Origin: Hyphomicrobiales bacterium
Lineage (GTDB): Bacteria > Pseudomonadota > Alphaproteobacteria > Rhizobiales > Rhizobiaceae
Assembly (NCBI GenBank): GCA_900470285.1
Contig: UCAG01000005.1
Location: 502,921-566,920 of the forward strand
Direction of reading: 5' to 3'
DNA: 64,000 nucleotides
A model generated the notes under the pieces. The model did not search any database and was not told where the DNA came from. It was given only the letters and a program-made list of their open reading frames with translations. The stretch's first letter is position 1, and each line of letters opens with the position of its first letter. A program made the translations under genes and the position numbers. Shown piece by piece: positions 9,270 to 19,022 of the stretch.

Positions 9270-10424
9270 ATGGAACTTATTACGACAACACAGGGTCTTG
9301 AACAGGCCGTTTCACAGCTTTCAAAATCTGATTTTGTCACTGTGGATACCGAATTCATTCGTGAAACCACTTTCTGGCCGGAACTTTGCCTGATCCAGAT
9401 GGCATCGCCGGACACAACGGCATTGGTGGACGCGCTGGCACCGGGCATTGATCTCAGCTCTTTCTTCGCCCTGATGGCGGATAAATCTGTCGTCAAAGTG
9501 TTTCACGCTGCCCGTCAGGATATTGAAATCGTTTTCCACCTCGGAAATCTGATCCCTGAGCCGGTATTTGATACACAGGTCGCGGCGATGGTTTGCGGTT
9601 TTGGCGATGCCATTTCCTATGACCAGCTGGTTGCCCGTATCACCGGCGTAAATCTGGACAAGTCGTCCCGCTTTACCGACTGGCGCCGCCGTCCGCTGAG
9701 CGACAAACAGCTGGATTACGCGCTGGCTGATGTGACCCATCTGCGTGATGTCTATCTCTATTTGCAGGATCGCCTGACCAAAGAAGGCCGCAATGACTGG
9801 GTGAGCGAAGAAATCCGCATTCTCACCGCCCGCGAGACCTATGACATGCATCCTGACGATGCGTGGAAGCGTCTGAAAATCCGCCTGCGCAAGCCTGCCG
9901 AACTGGCAGTCATGCAGAAGGTTGCCGCATGGCGTGAACGTGCCGCACGCGAACGCAATGTGCCGCGTGGTCGTGTGATCAAAGACGATACGATTCAGGA
10001 AATCGCCCAGCAACAGCCGCGCGATGCGGAAGCGCTGTCCCGTCTGCGTACCATTCCGAAAGGCTGGGAGCGTTCCTCTCATGCACAGGGGCTGGTTGAA
10101 GCGATCAATGAAGCACTGAGCATTCCGAAAGAAGACATGCCACGCCTGCCGAAGCAATATAATGCGCCGGAAGGCACCGGTGCCGCTTCAGATGTGCTCA
10201 AGCTGCTGCTCAAAATCATTACCGAAGATCACGGTGTAGCACCGAAGGTTGTTGCCTCTTCCGATGATATTGACCAGATTGCTGCCAAGGGTAATGCAGC
10301 GGATGTACCGGCACTGAAGGGCTGGCGTCGTGAGCTTTTCGGTGAAAAAGCACTGCAAATGATTGAAGGCAAAATCGGCATCAAATTTGAAAACCGTAAG
10401 ATCAAAGCAGTTCCGCTGGATTAA
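9270..10424 (+). CDS. rnd: Ribonuclease D
   Basis: RNase D is a 3'-5' exoribonuclease that trims tRNA precursors and other structured RNAs. The DEDDy exonuclease domain occupies about 1-175: Exo I is VTVDTEFIRE, Exo II is VFHAARQDIEI, and Exo III is the YALADVTHLRDVY motif with its tyrosine. An HRDC domain follows at about 205-290 and a second, more divergent helical region ends the protein. Length (384 residues) is normal. The ATG at 9270 is preferred over the GTG at 9249 because family members begin with M-[ED]-L-I-T-T. A decayed gene follows 2 nt after the stop. Confidence 0.95.
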   Translation: MELITTTQGLEQAVSQLSKSDFVTVDTEFIRETTFWPELCLIQMASPDTTALVDALAPGIDLSSFFALMADKSVVKVFHAARQDIEIVFHLGNLIPEPVFDTQVAAMVCGFGDAISYDQLVARITGVNLDKSSRFTDWRRRPLSDKQLDYALADVTHLRDVYLYLQDRLTKEGRNDWVSEEIRILTARETYDMHPDDAWKRLKIRLRKPAELAVMQKVAAWRERAARERNVPRGRVIKDDTIQEIAQQQPRDAEALSRLRTIPKGWERSSHAQGLVEAINEALSIPKEDMPRLPKQYNAPEGTGAASDVLKLLLKIITEDHGVAPKVVASSDDIDQIAAKGNAADVPALKGWRRELFGEKALQMIEGKIGIKFENRKIKAVPLD

Positions 10425-10426
10425 GC

Positions 10427-10966
10427 ATGAGTGCCAAGATCAAAGTCAGCGTTTTTCTTGGCATAAGTCTGGGCGGCTATATTGCCGGTCCGGACAATGA
10501 TCTGTCGTGGATGTCCGTGGCGAAACTGATCCGTCTGAAGATACCGGCTATAATGCTCTGATGGCTGATGTGGATGTGATGTATTGATTATGGGACGCAA
10601 TACCTGGACACAGTGCTGACATTCGGCTTCTGACTTTATGAGGGCACAGGTTGTTGTGCTGACCAGCCGCCCGCTGGCACCACTTTATGGCGAAACCAGC
10701 TTCAACGGCACACTCGGCGATCTGCTGCCGGAGCTGTCTGCGCGCGGTCTCAGGCATGTCTGTCTCGATGGCGGCAATGTTGTGCGCCAAGGTCTGCAAC
10801 AACAGTTGGTTGATGAACTGACTTTAAGCTGGGTACCGGCCACAACCGGCAAAGGTGTGCGACTGTTTGAAGGTGATATGTCCCTGAACCAATGGAAACT
10901 CACCGGCCATCAGGCTTTCCAAGCGGATTGCTGCAAGGTCGTTATACATTCGACAAAACGATGTAA
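10427..10966 (+). pseudogene. Dihydrofolate reductase-family (RibD C-terminal domain) protein, frameshifted remnant
   Basis: Conceptual translation starts MSAKIKVSVFLGISLGGYIA and continues GPDNDLSWMSVA, then must change frame to read ETDPSEDTGYNALMADVDVM. It changes frame again for MGRNTW, again for TVLTFGF, meets an in-frame TGA, and resumes at LYEGTQVVVLTSRPLAPL through GLRHVCLDGGNVVRQGL. A last shift is needed to finish as YTFDKTM before TAA at 10964. The pieces match the small stand-alone RibD_C/DHFR-like family. At least four lesions make this a genuine remnant and not a single sequencing error. It begins 3 nt after rnd, so it was probably its operon partner. Only its 3' half (10638 on) remains as a long open frame. 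Confidence 0.82.
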
Positions 10967-10978
10967 AAAAGCCGGATA

Positions 10979-11076
10979 CAGAGCATTTCCAGTTCATCGC
11001 GAACCATAAATGCTCTGTTTTTTGTTTACGCATTTCCGGACGCAAAACCGGTTCCCACTTTTGTTGGAAACGCTCC
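10979..11076 (+). repeat. Dispersed mosaic repeat downstream of the RibD-like pseudogene
   Basis: The element reads from AGAGCATTTCCAG with an internal inverted copy (AAATGCTCT) to CATTTCCGGACGCAAAACCGGTTCCCACTTTTGTTGGAAACGCTCC. It shares its core with the copies at 9080 and 37361, and directly abuts the 3' end of the pseudogene. Confidence 0.72.
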
Positions 11077-11122
11077 TGATCCGGTTTTTATTATTTCAAT
11101 GCTGCAATGCAATATTTTAGCT

Positions 11123-12646
11123 TTATTCAACCGCAAAACGAAGCGTCTTGCCGGTTACCTTAGCCAGAACATTCAGCCGGTTATCCAGTCGCTCTGATAC
11201 CAGATCACGATAGGCCTCCGGCACCACCAGCGCCAGAATATCGCCTTCCTGCCGCCATTTAAGCTGCGGGATTACTCCCGGCATTGAGGCAGAGAACAAA
11301 TAAACCACACGCAGCAATGCACCCAGAACCCGAGCCCGCTCGCGCAGACGCGGCGTTGCAATACGAATGATTTCCGGCGCGGCATCATCATCCATCACGC
11401 CTTCATGGCGATAATAATTGGCCAGCGCCATATAAGCACGCCCCGGATGGTCAATCCCGATGAATGACCCATGGGCAATAATATTAAGCGCCTGCGGGCC
11501 GCGATAATCGGGATGTGCGCGCCAGCTGATATCGGCCAGCAGACAGGCCGCACGGCGATAACGATATTCATCCTCGGTCTCGTCATAGCCGAGCTGCTCA
11601 AATGCGTAGCCTGTCCAGTCCGCCAGCTCGTGCGCATGGCGCGGTGAGCGCGAACGCAGCACCGCCTGCTCTTCAGCAGCGGAAAGCAGAGGATCGAGTT
11701 TTTGCTCTTTTTTAGCGAGCAAGGAGAACAGATAGCCTTCACGTACGCCCATTGCCGAGAATACGATTTGTGCCGGCTGCATACGCTTAACAACTTCCAT
11801 CAGCACTGTCGCACCATAGGACAACAGCTGACGGCGGTTTTTCGACACAGCCTCAATGCCGCGCATATGATCAATATCAAACCGCGCCACACGATAAAGG
11901 AAGTGATAGGCATCTTCCGGATCCATCGCATAGCCATGCATGACATGCAGCGGATAATGTTTGGCACTCATATGCAGCTTGGCAAGATTTCGCCATGTAC
12001 CGCCCACCGCATAGAATGTGCGTCCTTTGCCCTCTTTCAGAAACTCGACATCGCCGACATATTTGCGGGTGATTTTCGCAGCTTCCGTAATTTTCCCACC
12101 GGACAAATCCTGCAGGCGCAAACCGCCAAGCGGCAGTGTTATGCCGCTGCCGATTGCCTTGTCAGGATTGTCACCATGCACATCAACCAGTTCGAGACTG
12201 CCGCCGCCAAGGTCACCGGCGATACCGTCCGGATGGTGAAAACCGGAAATAATACCAAGTGCTGAATAATAGGCTTCCTCGCGGCCGGAGAGAATCTGGA
12301 TGTTTTCACCCAGAATTTCTTCCGCCCGTGCAATGAAATCCGGCCCGTTTTCTGCTTCACGCGCAGCCGCTGTGGCAATTGTATAGATTTTTGTTGCACC
12401 GGCCTGCTTGGCAAGTGCACGAAAACGCCGCAGCGCCTCAAGCGCACTGGCGACCGATTTATCATTCAGACGTCCGGTTTGTGCCAGTCCTTTACCCAGA
12501 CCGCTCAGAATTTTCTCGTTAAAGAAAATTGTCGGAGAACGCACAATACCTTCATAGATCACCATACGCACGGAGTTGGAACCGATATCAATAACTGCGA
12601 CCGGTTCCAGACCTTTCAAGCGGCCCTGTGCCAGAGACAAAGTCAT
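11123..12646 (-). CDS. ppx: Exopolyphosphatase (Ppx/GppA family)
   Basis: Ppx removes terminal phosphate from polyphosphate, or 5'-phosphate from pppGpp in GppA-type members. The actin-like ATPase fold is shown by [18 protein letters not shown] near the N-terminus (phosphate 1 motif) and [12 protein letters not shown] near 145 (phosphate 2). The C-terminal half has an HD-like helical region. At 507 residues it matches Hyphomicrobiales Ppx. The ATG at 12646 overlaps the ppk stop codon by 4 nt (ATGA), so translation is probably coupled to ppk and one transcript carries both the making and the breaking enzyme for polyphosphate. Confidence 0.95.
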   Translation of the reverse strand: MTLSLAQGRLKGLEPVAVIDIGSNSVRMVIYEGIVRSPTIFFNEKILSGLGKGLAQTGRLNDKSVASALEALRRFRALAKQAGATKIYTIATAAAREAENGPDFIARAEEILGENIQILSGREEAYYSALGIISGFHHPDGIAGDLGGGSLELVDVHGDNPDKAIGSGITLPLGGLRLQDLSGGKITEAAKITRKYVGDVEFLKEGKGRTFYAVGGTWRNLAKLHMSAKHYPLHVMHGYAMDPEDAYHFLYRVARFDIDHMRGIEAVSKNRRQLLSYGATVLMEVVKRMQPAQIVFSAMGVREGYLFSLLAKKEQKLDPLLSAAEEQAVLRSRSPRHAHELADWTGYAFEQLGYDETEDEYRYRRAACLLADISWRAHPDYRGPQALNIIAHGSFIGIDHPGRAYMALANYYRHEGVMDDDAAPEIIRIATPRLRERARVLGALLRVVYLFSASMPGVIPQLKWRQEGDILALVVPEAYRDLVSERLDNRLNVLAKVTGKTLRFAVE

Positions 12647-14913
12647 GCGTTACGGTTTCGCTCTGCGCGAACGCGGTTGTGACGCGCAATCAAACGCGGT
12701 GCTGACGATTTCAGAGACTTGCCGCGACCGGACAGGCTGGGATTGGTCATGAAATATTCCTGAGCGTTAAAAGCTTCTTCCCCGTCCACGGGTTTAATCC
12801 GCTTGGAGGTTCCGTCTGAAAGTACCTCAAAGCTTTGTTGATTATCGTAGAGATTTGCAAGCATAATCTGCGATAAAATCTGTTGATGCACGGTCACATT
12901 TGTAACAGGCACCAGCGTTTCCACACGGCGGTCGAGGTTACGCGGCATCATATCTGCCGAGCTTATATAGACAATTGCATCTTTGGACGGCAAATCCTGC
13001 CCGTTACCGAAGCAGAAAATACGTGAATGCTCAAGAAAACGACCAACAATGGATTTAGCGCGGATATTGTCTGACAGACCCGGAACCTGCGGACGCAGAC
13101 AGCAAATGCCGCGTACCACCAGATCAATCTGCACCCCTGCACTGCTGGCTTTATAGAGAGCATCAATGATCTGCGGATCAACCAGCGAATTCATTTTCAT
13201 CCAGATCGCCGCCGGACGACCAGCTTTCGCGTGTTCAATCTCATTTTCAATATGTTTCAGAATCCGGCGGCGCAATGTAAAAGGCGAGATAGCCAGTTTC
13301 ATAACATCTGCCGGTTGCGCATAACCGGTAATGAAATTGAAAATATGCGCCACATCGCGCGCCGTATCTGCATCAGATGTGAAGAAAGACAAGTCTGTGT
13401 AAATCTTCGCGGTGATCGGGTGATAGTTACCCGTACCAAGATGCACATAGGAGCGCAGCTTTTCATCTTCACGGCGCACGACAAGCGACATTTTCGCGTG
13501 GGTTTTCAGCTCGATAAAGCCGAAGACCACCTGCACGCCCGCACGTTCCAGATCGCGTGCCCAGCGGATATTCGCTTCCTCGTCAAAGCGTGCTTTCAAC
13601 TCCACCAGCGCGGTCACCGACTTACCGGCTTCCGCCGCATCAATCAGCGCACGTACAATCGGCGAATTGTTCGAGGTACGGTAGAGCGTCTGCTTGATGG
13701 CCAGCACATTCGGATCAAGTGCCGCCTGACGCAGAAACTGCACCACAACATCAAAGGACTCATAAGGATGGTGAACGACAATGTCCTTCTCGCGGATTGC
13801 CGCTAAACAATCGCCGCCATGCTCACGGATGCGCTCAGGAAAACGTGGGTTATAAGGGGTGAATTTCAAATCATCGCGCGGAATAGCAACAATTTCCGAA
13901 ATCATATTCAGCGCCAGCAGACCCGGAAGAATACTCACACGGCTCTCGGAAACACCAAGCTCCATGGTCATGAACACCCGCAGCGCTTCCGGTATATCGC
14001 TGTCGAACTCAATACTGATAACCCGTCCGCGACGACGACGCTTCAGCGCAGTTTCGAAATGGCGAACCAGATCTTCAGCATCTTCTTCCACTTCAATATC
14101 GCTGTCGCGAATGATGCGGAATGTACCGGCGCCACGCACTTCATAGCCCGGAAACAGGCGTTCAATGAACAGACTCACCACATCTTCAAGCGTGATAAAG
14201 CGATAGATACCCGCCTCGGACGGTATCTGAACAAAACGGCTGAGCGCCACCGGCAGGCGCAACAGCGCCACCATCGGGTGCTTGTCGGTTATGCGCGACA
14301 ATTGCAGCGCCATCGAGAAGCCGAGATTCGGAATGAACGGAAACGGATGCGCCGGATCAAGCGACAGAGGTGTGAGAACCGGAAAGATCGTATCCAGAAA
14401 ATGATGTTCAAGCCATTTCTTGTCGTGTTTTTTCAGGCGGTCAGAACGAATAATCTCAATATTTTCCTGAGCCAGTTCCTGACGCAGCATTTGCAGCGTT
14501 TCCTGCTGCGCAACCTGCAAAGTGGCAACTTCTGCCAGCACAAAATCAAGCTGCTCCTGCGGTGTACGGCCATCGGCTGAACGTGTGGCCACACCTGCCC
14601 GCACCTGCCCTGCAAGACCGGCAATACGCACCATGAAAAATTCATCAAGATTGGCCGCCGAAATCGACAGAAAACGCAACCGCTCCAGCAGCGGCTGATG
14701 TTTGTTCACAGCCTCTGCCAATACGCGCTTATTAAACTGCAACCATGAGAACTCACGATTGACAAAGCGCTCCGGACTGTCAGACAGGTTCCGCACAGCA
14801 TCATCGGCAGACATATCTGAAACAGCAATAATATCTGTCTTGGCCATTAATGCCGGCATATTACCCACAGGTTCAGCCTCTTTAACCGATCCATGATTTT
14901 TTTTATGCGACAC
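12643..14913 (-). CDS. ppk: Polyphosphate kinase 1
   Basis: PPK1 makes inorganic polyphosphate from ATP. The four domains are visible: N ([15 protein letters not shown] near 52-66), head, and the C1/C2 phospholipase-D-like domains. The autophosphorylated histidine is in [15 protein letters not shown] (about 470-485), and the second conserved region is [17 protein letters not shown] near 650. Length is 756 residues with an N-terminal extension of about 45 residues, common in this order. The start is GTG at 14913, preceded by AGAGGG about 8 nt upstream. It heads a ppk-ppx operon with a 333-bp upstream region. Confidence 0.96.
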   Translation of the reverse strand: MSHKKNHGSVKEAEPVGNMPALMAKTDIIAVSDMSADDAVRNLSDSPERFVNREFSWLQFNKRVLAEAVNKHQPLLERLRFLSISAANLDEFFMVRIAGLAGQVRAGVATRSADGRTPQEQLDFVLAEVATLQVAQQETLQMLRQELAQENIEIIRSDRLKKHDKKWLEHHFLDTIFPVLTPLSLDPAHPFPFIPNLGFSMALQLSRITDKHPMVALLRLPVALSRFVQIPSEAGIYRFITLEDVVSLFIERLFPGYEVRGAGTFRIIRDSDIEVEEDAEDLVRHFETALKRRRRGRVISIEFDSDIPEALRVFMTMELGVSESRVSILPGLLALNMISEIVAIPRDDLKFTPYNPRFPERIREHGGDCLAAIREKDIVVHHPYESFDVVVQFLRQAALDPNVLAIKQTLYRTSNNSPIVRALIDAAEAGKSVTALVELKARFDEEANIRWARDLERAGVQVVFGFIELKTHAKMSLVVRREDEKLRSYVHLGTGNYHPITAKIYTDLSFFTSDADTARDVAHIFNFITGYAQPADVMKLAISPFTLRRRILKHIENEIEHAKAGRPAAIWMKMNSLVDPQIIDALYKASSAGVQIDLVVRGICCLRPQVPGLSDNIRAKSIVGRFLEHSRIFCFGNGQDLPSKDAIVYISSADMMPRNLDRRVETLVPVTNVTVHQQILSQIMLANLYDNQQSFEVLSDGTSKRIKPVDGEEAFNAQEYFMTNPSLSGRGKSLKSSAPRLIARHNRVRAERNRNA

Positions 14914-15246
14914 GTTAACAATCCCTCTGAAATCGTCGGCTCTCAGAAATCACCGGAAAGACCGGACGATATTCGATCCTCTAAACAGTGCTCCTGTTAA
15001 GGTTCGTTTATGCATTCTGTATGACAAATTCTTAACAAAGCGGAGATTACAGCAGAAACTATAAAAAACACTTCCGCTCCTGCATTATTCGCGATACATC
15101 AGAGCCAAATTATGCGTCCGAGCGCTGCCGGCATCAAGGTTCCGCCTGCTGTCTCTCTCACGCTTTGTTGTTACCGCATTGATGTGGCGAGTGATTCCGC
15201 TCAAAGCATAAATGCTTTAAGGTGATACCATCACTGGAGTCGTCAT
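14914..15246 (+). other. Divergent intergenic region between ppk and the NDUFS6-like gene
   Basis: This 333-bp gap must hold promoters for both neighbours. I see an AT-rich half next to ppk, an AAAGCATAAATGCTTT palindrome at about 15205-15220, and no gene or clear Pho box. Confidence 0.5.
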
Positions 15247-15504
15247 ATGTCAGATCATATCATCCCTCATTTTCAGAACGATGCCGGCCACAATGCCATC
15301 AGCATCGGCGTTAAAGAATTCATGTGCGTTGGCGCTAATCCGCCATTCGACCATCCGCATGTGTTTCTCGATATGGGCGATGAGGAAGAAGTTGTCTGCC
15401 CTTATTGCTCGACCCTTTATCGTCACGATGCATCCCTGAGCGCAGATAAGACTGTGCCTGCCGGCTGCACCTTCAACGATCCTCAGGTTGCTGCTGCAGA
15501 ATAA
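15247..15504 (+). CDS. Zinc-finger CHCC domain protein (NDUFS6-like)
   Basis: This 85-residue protein has the zf-CHCC domain found in the mitochondrial complex I accessory subunit NDUFS6 and its alphaproteobacterial homologues. The likely zinc ligands are C27, H36, C51 and C54, in the pattern C-x8-H-x14-C-x2-C, with the signature VVCPYCSTLYRH at the second half. Alphaproteobacterial members are thought to help assemble or stabilise NADH:quinone oxidoreductase. GGAG upstream of the ATG supports the start. No nuo genes are in the window. A short stem (CAGAGCAGT/ACTGCTCTG, 15546-15579) follows the gene. Confidence 0.88.
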   Translation: MSDHIIPHFQNDAGHNAISIGVKEFMCVGANPPFDHPHVFLDMGDEEEVVCPYCSTLYRHDASLSADKTVPAGCTFNDPQVAAAE

Positions 15505-15684
15505 TCCTGCCTGCCTCCGTGAAAATGCGCCCCGTTTTTCACCTGCAGAGCAGTTGTTATTTTCTTTCAGACTGCTCTGACACCACGCTTCAGTTTCTGT
15601 AGATGCCGTTGCGCAAGGATAAGAGCGGGATAAAATCCCGTTCAGATATTTCCGGCATCTGCCTCAACGGCTGTGAGGGCAACC

Positions 15685-16926
15685 ATGCAAAACCAGAATA
15701 ATCAGCGTATTCTTATTTCCGGTGCCGGACTTGCCGGTATGACCACGGCTCTGGCTCTGGCAGAGCGGGGTTTTTCCGTGCTGATGATGGAAAAGGCACC
15801 GGCACTTTCCGAAGTCGGAGCCGGTTTGCAGCTGGCACCCAATGCCACGCGGCTTCTTGCCCGTCTGGGCATTATGGAAGACCTGCTGCCCCATGCCGTC
15901 AGCCCTGATGCGCTCTATCTGATGGACGGTGTGAAAGCACAACCGCTTATTCGCATGGAACTTGGGAGCCAGGCAGAACAACGCTGGAATGCACCTTATA
16001 TTACCTGCCATCGTGCGGATTTACAGGCAGTTCTGCTCAAAGCCGTGCGCGCGCATCCGCAGATTACTTTGCATCTCGGCGCTAATGTGCTGTCCCATCA
16101 CATTTCAGAAGACAAAGTGACGATCCGCGTTGATCTCAACGATCAGATTACTGACTATAGCGGGCAGTTGCTGCTCGGTTGCGACGGTGTGTGGTCGGCG
16201 CAACGTGCCGGACTTGTGGCGAATAATGCGGCCACGCAAAATGACAGCCGCGCAAGATTCACAGATCATATTGCATGGCGCACCACCCTGCCCGCTGAAA
16301 AACTGCCGCAGAGTTTTCTTGATAGTCTCAAAGATACACTCAGTGTTTCTGCATGGCTTGGTCAGGGCGCACATCTGATTGCCTATCCGATTAAAAACGG
16401 TAAAGCCTTTAATTTTGTTGCGATTACCGATGGTGAAGATATCGGCACAAGCTGGGATATGAAAGGCGACAGCGCCGCTCTGATCCGCAGTTTTTCAGGC
16501 TGGTCTCAGGCTGTCAGCGATGTAATCAAAGCCGCACCGCAATGGACATTCTGGCCGATGTTTGAAATGCCGGAGCCAAAGCTAGTGATTGATAAGCGCC
16601 TTGTGCTGCTTGGCGATGCTTCTCATGCGATGACACCATTTGCGGCACAGGGTGCAGCAATGGCTATTGAAGATGCGGCCTCGCTCGCAGCACATCTCTC
16701 ACCGGAGCAAAGTGATCACAGCGAAGCTCTCGCTGCTTTTGAAAAACAAAGACTGGCGCGCATTGCCAAAGTTGCCCGCCGCGGCAAGCTCAACCGTTTT
16801 GCCTATCACGCCAGCGGCCCTGTGGCTCTCGGTCGTAACATGCTGTTTAAAATACGCAAACCGGAAGACTTCCTGCGCGATCTGGACTGGCTTTATCAAT
16901 ATGATGCGGCTGACATTGCATCCTGA
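15685..16926 (+). CDS. FAD-dependent aromatic-ring monooxygenase (salicylate hydroxylase-like)
   Basis: This 413-residue flavoprotein belongs to the class A (PHBH/UbiH-type) NADH-dependent monooxygenases. The dinucleotide-binding GAGLAG follows the first beta strand at 13-18. The second FAD motif LVLLGDASHAMTPFAAQG lies near 290, and a DG-type motif LLGCDGVWSAQR near 165. Substrate is not evident; the closest named type I recall is salicylate 1-hydroxylase. The ATG at 15685 with TGAGGG upstream is preferred over the GTG at 15673. It stands alone among unrelated genes, with a hairpin after it. Confidence 0.86.
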   Translation: MQNQNNQRILISGAGLAGMTTALALAERGFSVLMMEKAPALSEVGAGLQLAPNATRLLARLGIMEDLLPHAVSPDALYLMDGVKAQPLIRMELGSQAEQRWNAPYITCHRADLQAVLLKAVRAHPQITLHLGANVLSHHISEDKVTIRVDLNDQITDYSGQLLLGCDGVWSAQRAGLVANNAATQNDSRARFTDHIAWRTTLPAEKLPQSFLDSLKDTLSVSAWLGQGAHLIAYPIKNGKAFNFVAITDGEDIGTSWDMKGDSAALIRSFSGWSQAVSDVIKAAPQWTFWPMFEMPEPKLVIDKRLVLLGDASHAMTPFAAQGAAMAIEDAASLAAHLSPEQSDHSEALAAFEKQRLARIAKVARRGKLNRFAYHASGPVALGRNMLFKIRKPEDFLRDLDWLYQYDAADIAS

Positions 16927-16948
16927 ACCGCATCATATTTTTCAGGCT

Positions 16949-16993
16949 CTGTCCCGTTGTTCAAAAACTAACATTGCGATCAGAACGGGACAG
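16949..16993 (+). terminator. Hairpin between convergent FAD monooxygenase and VOC genes
   Basis: CTGTCCCGTT (16949-16958) pairs with AACGGGACAG (16984-16993) across a 25-nt loop between two convergent genes. The lack of a clear T-run makes the terminator role tentative. Confidence 0.45.
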
Positions 16994-17001
16994 GGAATAG
17001 T

Positions 17002-17424
17002 TTAATCTTTTGCCATGGCCTGCTTTGCAGCCTCCATATCCATCCACATCACTTCCCAGATATGGCCGTCCAGATCTTCAAAGCTGCGGCCATACATAAA
17101 GCCATAGTCCTGCACAGCTGACGGATCAGCCTTGCCACCGGCAGATGCAGCCTTGCTGATTAGCTGGTCTACCTCCTGCTTATCCGATGCTGACACACAT
17201 ACCAGAACCTCGCTGACAGTATGTGCATCAGCAATGTTTTTGGGCGTGAACTGGCGGAATTTATCATGGGTTATCAGCATGACGTGAATAACGTCTGATA
17301 AAACCATGCAAGCTGCAGTTTCATCGCAGAACATATCATTCTTCCGCGCCCCGATTGCCTCATAGAAACTGATCGACTTATCGAGATCACGTACGGGAAA
17401 GTTCACAAATATCAGTCTGCTCAT
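17002..17424 (-). CDS. VOC family protein (glyoxalase/lactoylglutathione lyase-like)
   Basis: This 140-residue single-chain VOC protein has two beta-alpha-beta-beta-beta modules. The first starts IFVNFPVRDLDKSISFYEAIG and the second carries YGFMYGRSFEDLDGHIWEVMW, with the C-terminal metal-ligand-type Glu in HIWEV. Members include glyoxalases, dioxygenases and fosfomycin- or bleomycin-binding proteins, so the substrate is open. GAGGA upstream of the ATG supports the start. It is read opposite to the monooxygenase gene. Confidence 0.82.
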   Translation of the reverse strand: MSRLIFVNFPVRDLDKSISFYEAIGARKNDMFCDETAACMVLSDVIHVMLITHDKFRQFTPKNIADAHTVSEVLVCVSASDKQEVDQLISKAASAGGKADPSAVQDYGFMYGRSFEDLDGHIWEVMWMDMEAAKQAMAKD

Positions 17425-17472
17425 TATAATTTCCTCCTCAGAATATTTGGCAGGACTGTTTAACTTCTGCGG

Positions 17473-17572
17473 TAGAGCGGTTCCGGTTAATATTGAATCA
17501 GTAGAACCGCTCTAATTCTTTGTTTTACGTGTACCCCGAAAACTGCTTCGCACTTTTCGGGATACGCTCTAG
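17473..17572 (+). repeat. Dispersed mosaic repeat upstream of a GNAT gene
   Basis: The element begins TAGAGCGGTTCCGG, has an inverted copy AACCGCTCTA, then reads CCCCGAAAACTGCTTCGCACTTTTCGGGATACGCTCTAG. Related right-hand parts occur at 22954-23023, 42020-42072 and 62957-63063. It sits immediately before a coding region and may carry or disrupt its promoter. Confidence 0.68.
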
Positions 17573-17619
17573 TGGCAGCATATTACACCAAATCAGACAG
17601 ATTGAGACAGGAGCCCGAC

Positions 17620-18147
17620 TTGATAATTTATCGCACGGCCAAATCCTTCGACGCTGCAAAACTTGCAGCTTTATCCATCGAAGTCTGGCTGCATACCTAT
17701 GCCAAGGCAGGTATCAGCACTGTTTTTGCTGAATATGTACTGCAGCGCTTTACGCCGCAATATTTTGAACAGATGATCGCGGATGGCGCAAAGCAGATCA
17801 TTCTCGCGGAACAGGATGACCATCTGCTCGGCTATATTGTTATTGATTATCAAGCTACGTTGCCTGAAAGCCTGCATGCGCTGACAACAGCTACAGAGAT
17901 CAGCACACTTTATGTCAGAGTCCGCCATGGCGGAAATGGCATTGGCTCCGCCCTCATGCAACAGGCCAGAGAGGCCGTAATTGGCCGAACTATCGGCCAT
18001 ATCTGGCTTTCTGTCTTGCATGATAATTACCCTGCATTAAACTTCTACAGGCAACAGGGTTTCCAAAGGCAGGGGTCAATCTGGTTCGAACTTCCCGGTG
18101 AGCGTCATGAAAATTATGTGCTGATACAACCGGTTTTGCCTGCCTGA
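17620..18147 (+). CDS. GNAT family N-acetyltransferase
   Basis: This 175-residue acetyltransferase shows the acetyl-CoA binding motif VRVRHGGNGIGSALMQQA near 101-118 and the late YPALNFYRQQGFQ motif. The TTG at 17620 is chosen as start because CAGGAG (17608-17613) lies 6 nt upstream; an in-frame GTG at 17571-17573 would begin inside a dispersed repeat. Substrate unknown. The next gene, a VOC protein, follows 16 nt later on the same strand, so the two form a likely pair. Confidence 0.85.
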   Translation: MIIYRTAKSFDAAKLAALSIEVWLHTYAKAGISTVFAEYVLQRFTPQYFEQMIADGAKQIILAEQDDHLLGYIVIDYQATLPESLHALTTATEISTLYVRVRHGGNGIGSALMQQAREAVIGRTIGHIWLSVLHDNYPALNFYRQQGFQRQGSIWFELPGERHENYVLIQPVLPA

Positions 18148-18163
18148 ACAACGGGAGAAAACA

Positions 18164-18526
18164 ATGCCGATACTCGGACTGGATCATATTCAGCTTGCAA
18201 TGCCCGCCGGAGGTGAGGACAAAGCCCGCACATTTTATAGCGGCCTGTTAGGCATGACGGAGGTTCCCAAACCCGACAATCTGGCAAAACGCGGCGGCTG
18301 CTGGTTTGAGTTGCATGATCTCAAAGTTCATCTCGGCGTTGAACGCGGCTTTGCTCCTGCACAAAAAGCGCATCCGGCTTTTCTGGTTGATGACTTGTCA
18401 GCATTTTTAGCAATGCTCGCAGAACATCAAATTGAATCGACAGAGGATGAACCGCTGGCCGGTTATCTTCGTGCCTATATCAATGATCCGTTCGGCAATC
18501 GTATCGAGCTGATGCAGAGATTATAA
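18164..18526 (+). CDS. VOC family glyoxalase-like protein
   Basis: This 120-residue VOC protein begins with LGLDHIQLAMPAGGEDKARTF-type sequence, where the His and the later Glu (NRIELMQRL) fit metal ligands. The middle motif LHDLKVHLGVE is typical of the small glyoxalase/bleomycin-resistance-like group. Substrate unknown. GGGAGA 7 nt upstream of the ATG supports the start. It is likely co-transcribed with the GNAT gene 16 nt upstream. Confidence 0.84.
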   Translation: MPILGLDHIQLAMPAGGEDKARTFYSGLLGMTEVPKPDNLAKRGGCWFELHDLKVHLGVERGFAPAQKAHPAFLVDDLSAFLAMLAEHQIESTEDEPLAGYLRAYINDPFGNRIELMQRL

Positions 18527-18529
18527 AGA

Positions 18530-18934
18530 CTATACCTGATGAAACATCAGGCAGGATGAGCCTCTGACAAAGCCCTGTTTTTCATAAAACGGAACCAACC
18601 GTTCAGGGCAATAGAGTTCAAAACTCTGAACTCTTTGCAGATCAGGGTGCCGGATGATGCGTAAGACAATTTCCTGTCCAAGCCCCTGTCCGCGCGTGGA
18701 TTCATCCACAATCACATCAAAAATCAATGCTTTAAAAGTATAATCCGTCAGCACACGGGCAAAACCAATGACGCGATCCTGCATATCACAACAGGCGATA
18801 ATCAGATCGCAATGAACAAGCATATTAATCGCATCATCATAAGAACGGCTCTGCGTCCACCATTCCTTAGTGTAGAGTTCAAAGAAACTCTGATGGTGTT
18901 TTTGCTCCAGCTGGTTCAGCCATTGATATTGCAT
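18530..18934 (-). CDS. GNAT family N-acetyltransferase
   Basis: This 134-residue acetyltransferase has motif A as VDESTRGQGLGQEIVLRII (about 72-90) and a late VPFYEKQGFV motif. The ATG at 18934 is chosen because GGGAG precedes it by 5 nt. An in-frame ATG 12 nt upstream overlaps that ribosome site, and the longer open frame to 19087 would overlap the divergent VOC gene. Substrate unknown. Its stop lies 3 nt from that of the convergent VOC gene. Confidence 0.83.
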   Translation of the reverse strand: MQYQWLNQLEQKHHQSFFELYTKEWWTQSRSYDDAINMLVHCDLIIACCDMQDRVIGFARVLTDYTFKALIFDVIVDESTRGQGLGQEIVLRIIRHPDLQRVQSFELYCPERLVPFYEKQGFVRGSSCLMFHQV

Positions 18935-19022
18935 TTTTTCTCCCATCGCTGCCTGTATAGTTTTAATATGAATTTTACAGGCATATTTTATAGTCGCGGC
19001 TAAACACACCGGAGAACATTTT

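Noticed and set aside
9321-10157. 278-codon minus-strand frame inside rnd
   Set aside because: Antisense shadow of ribonuclease D, with no independent evidence.
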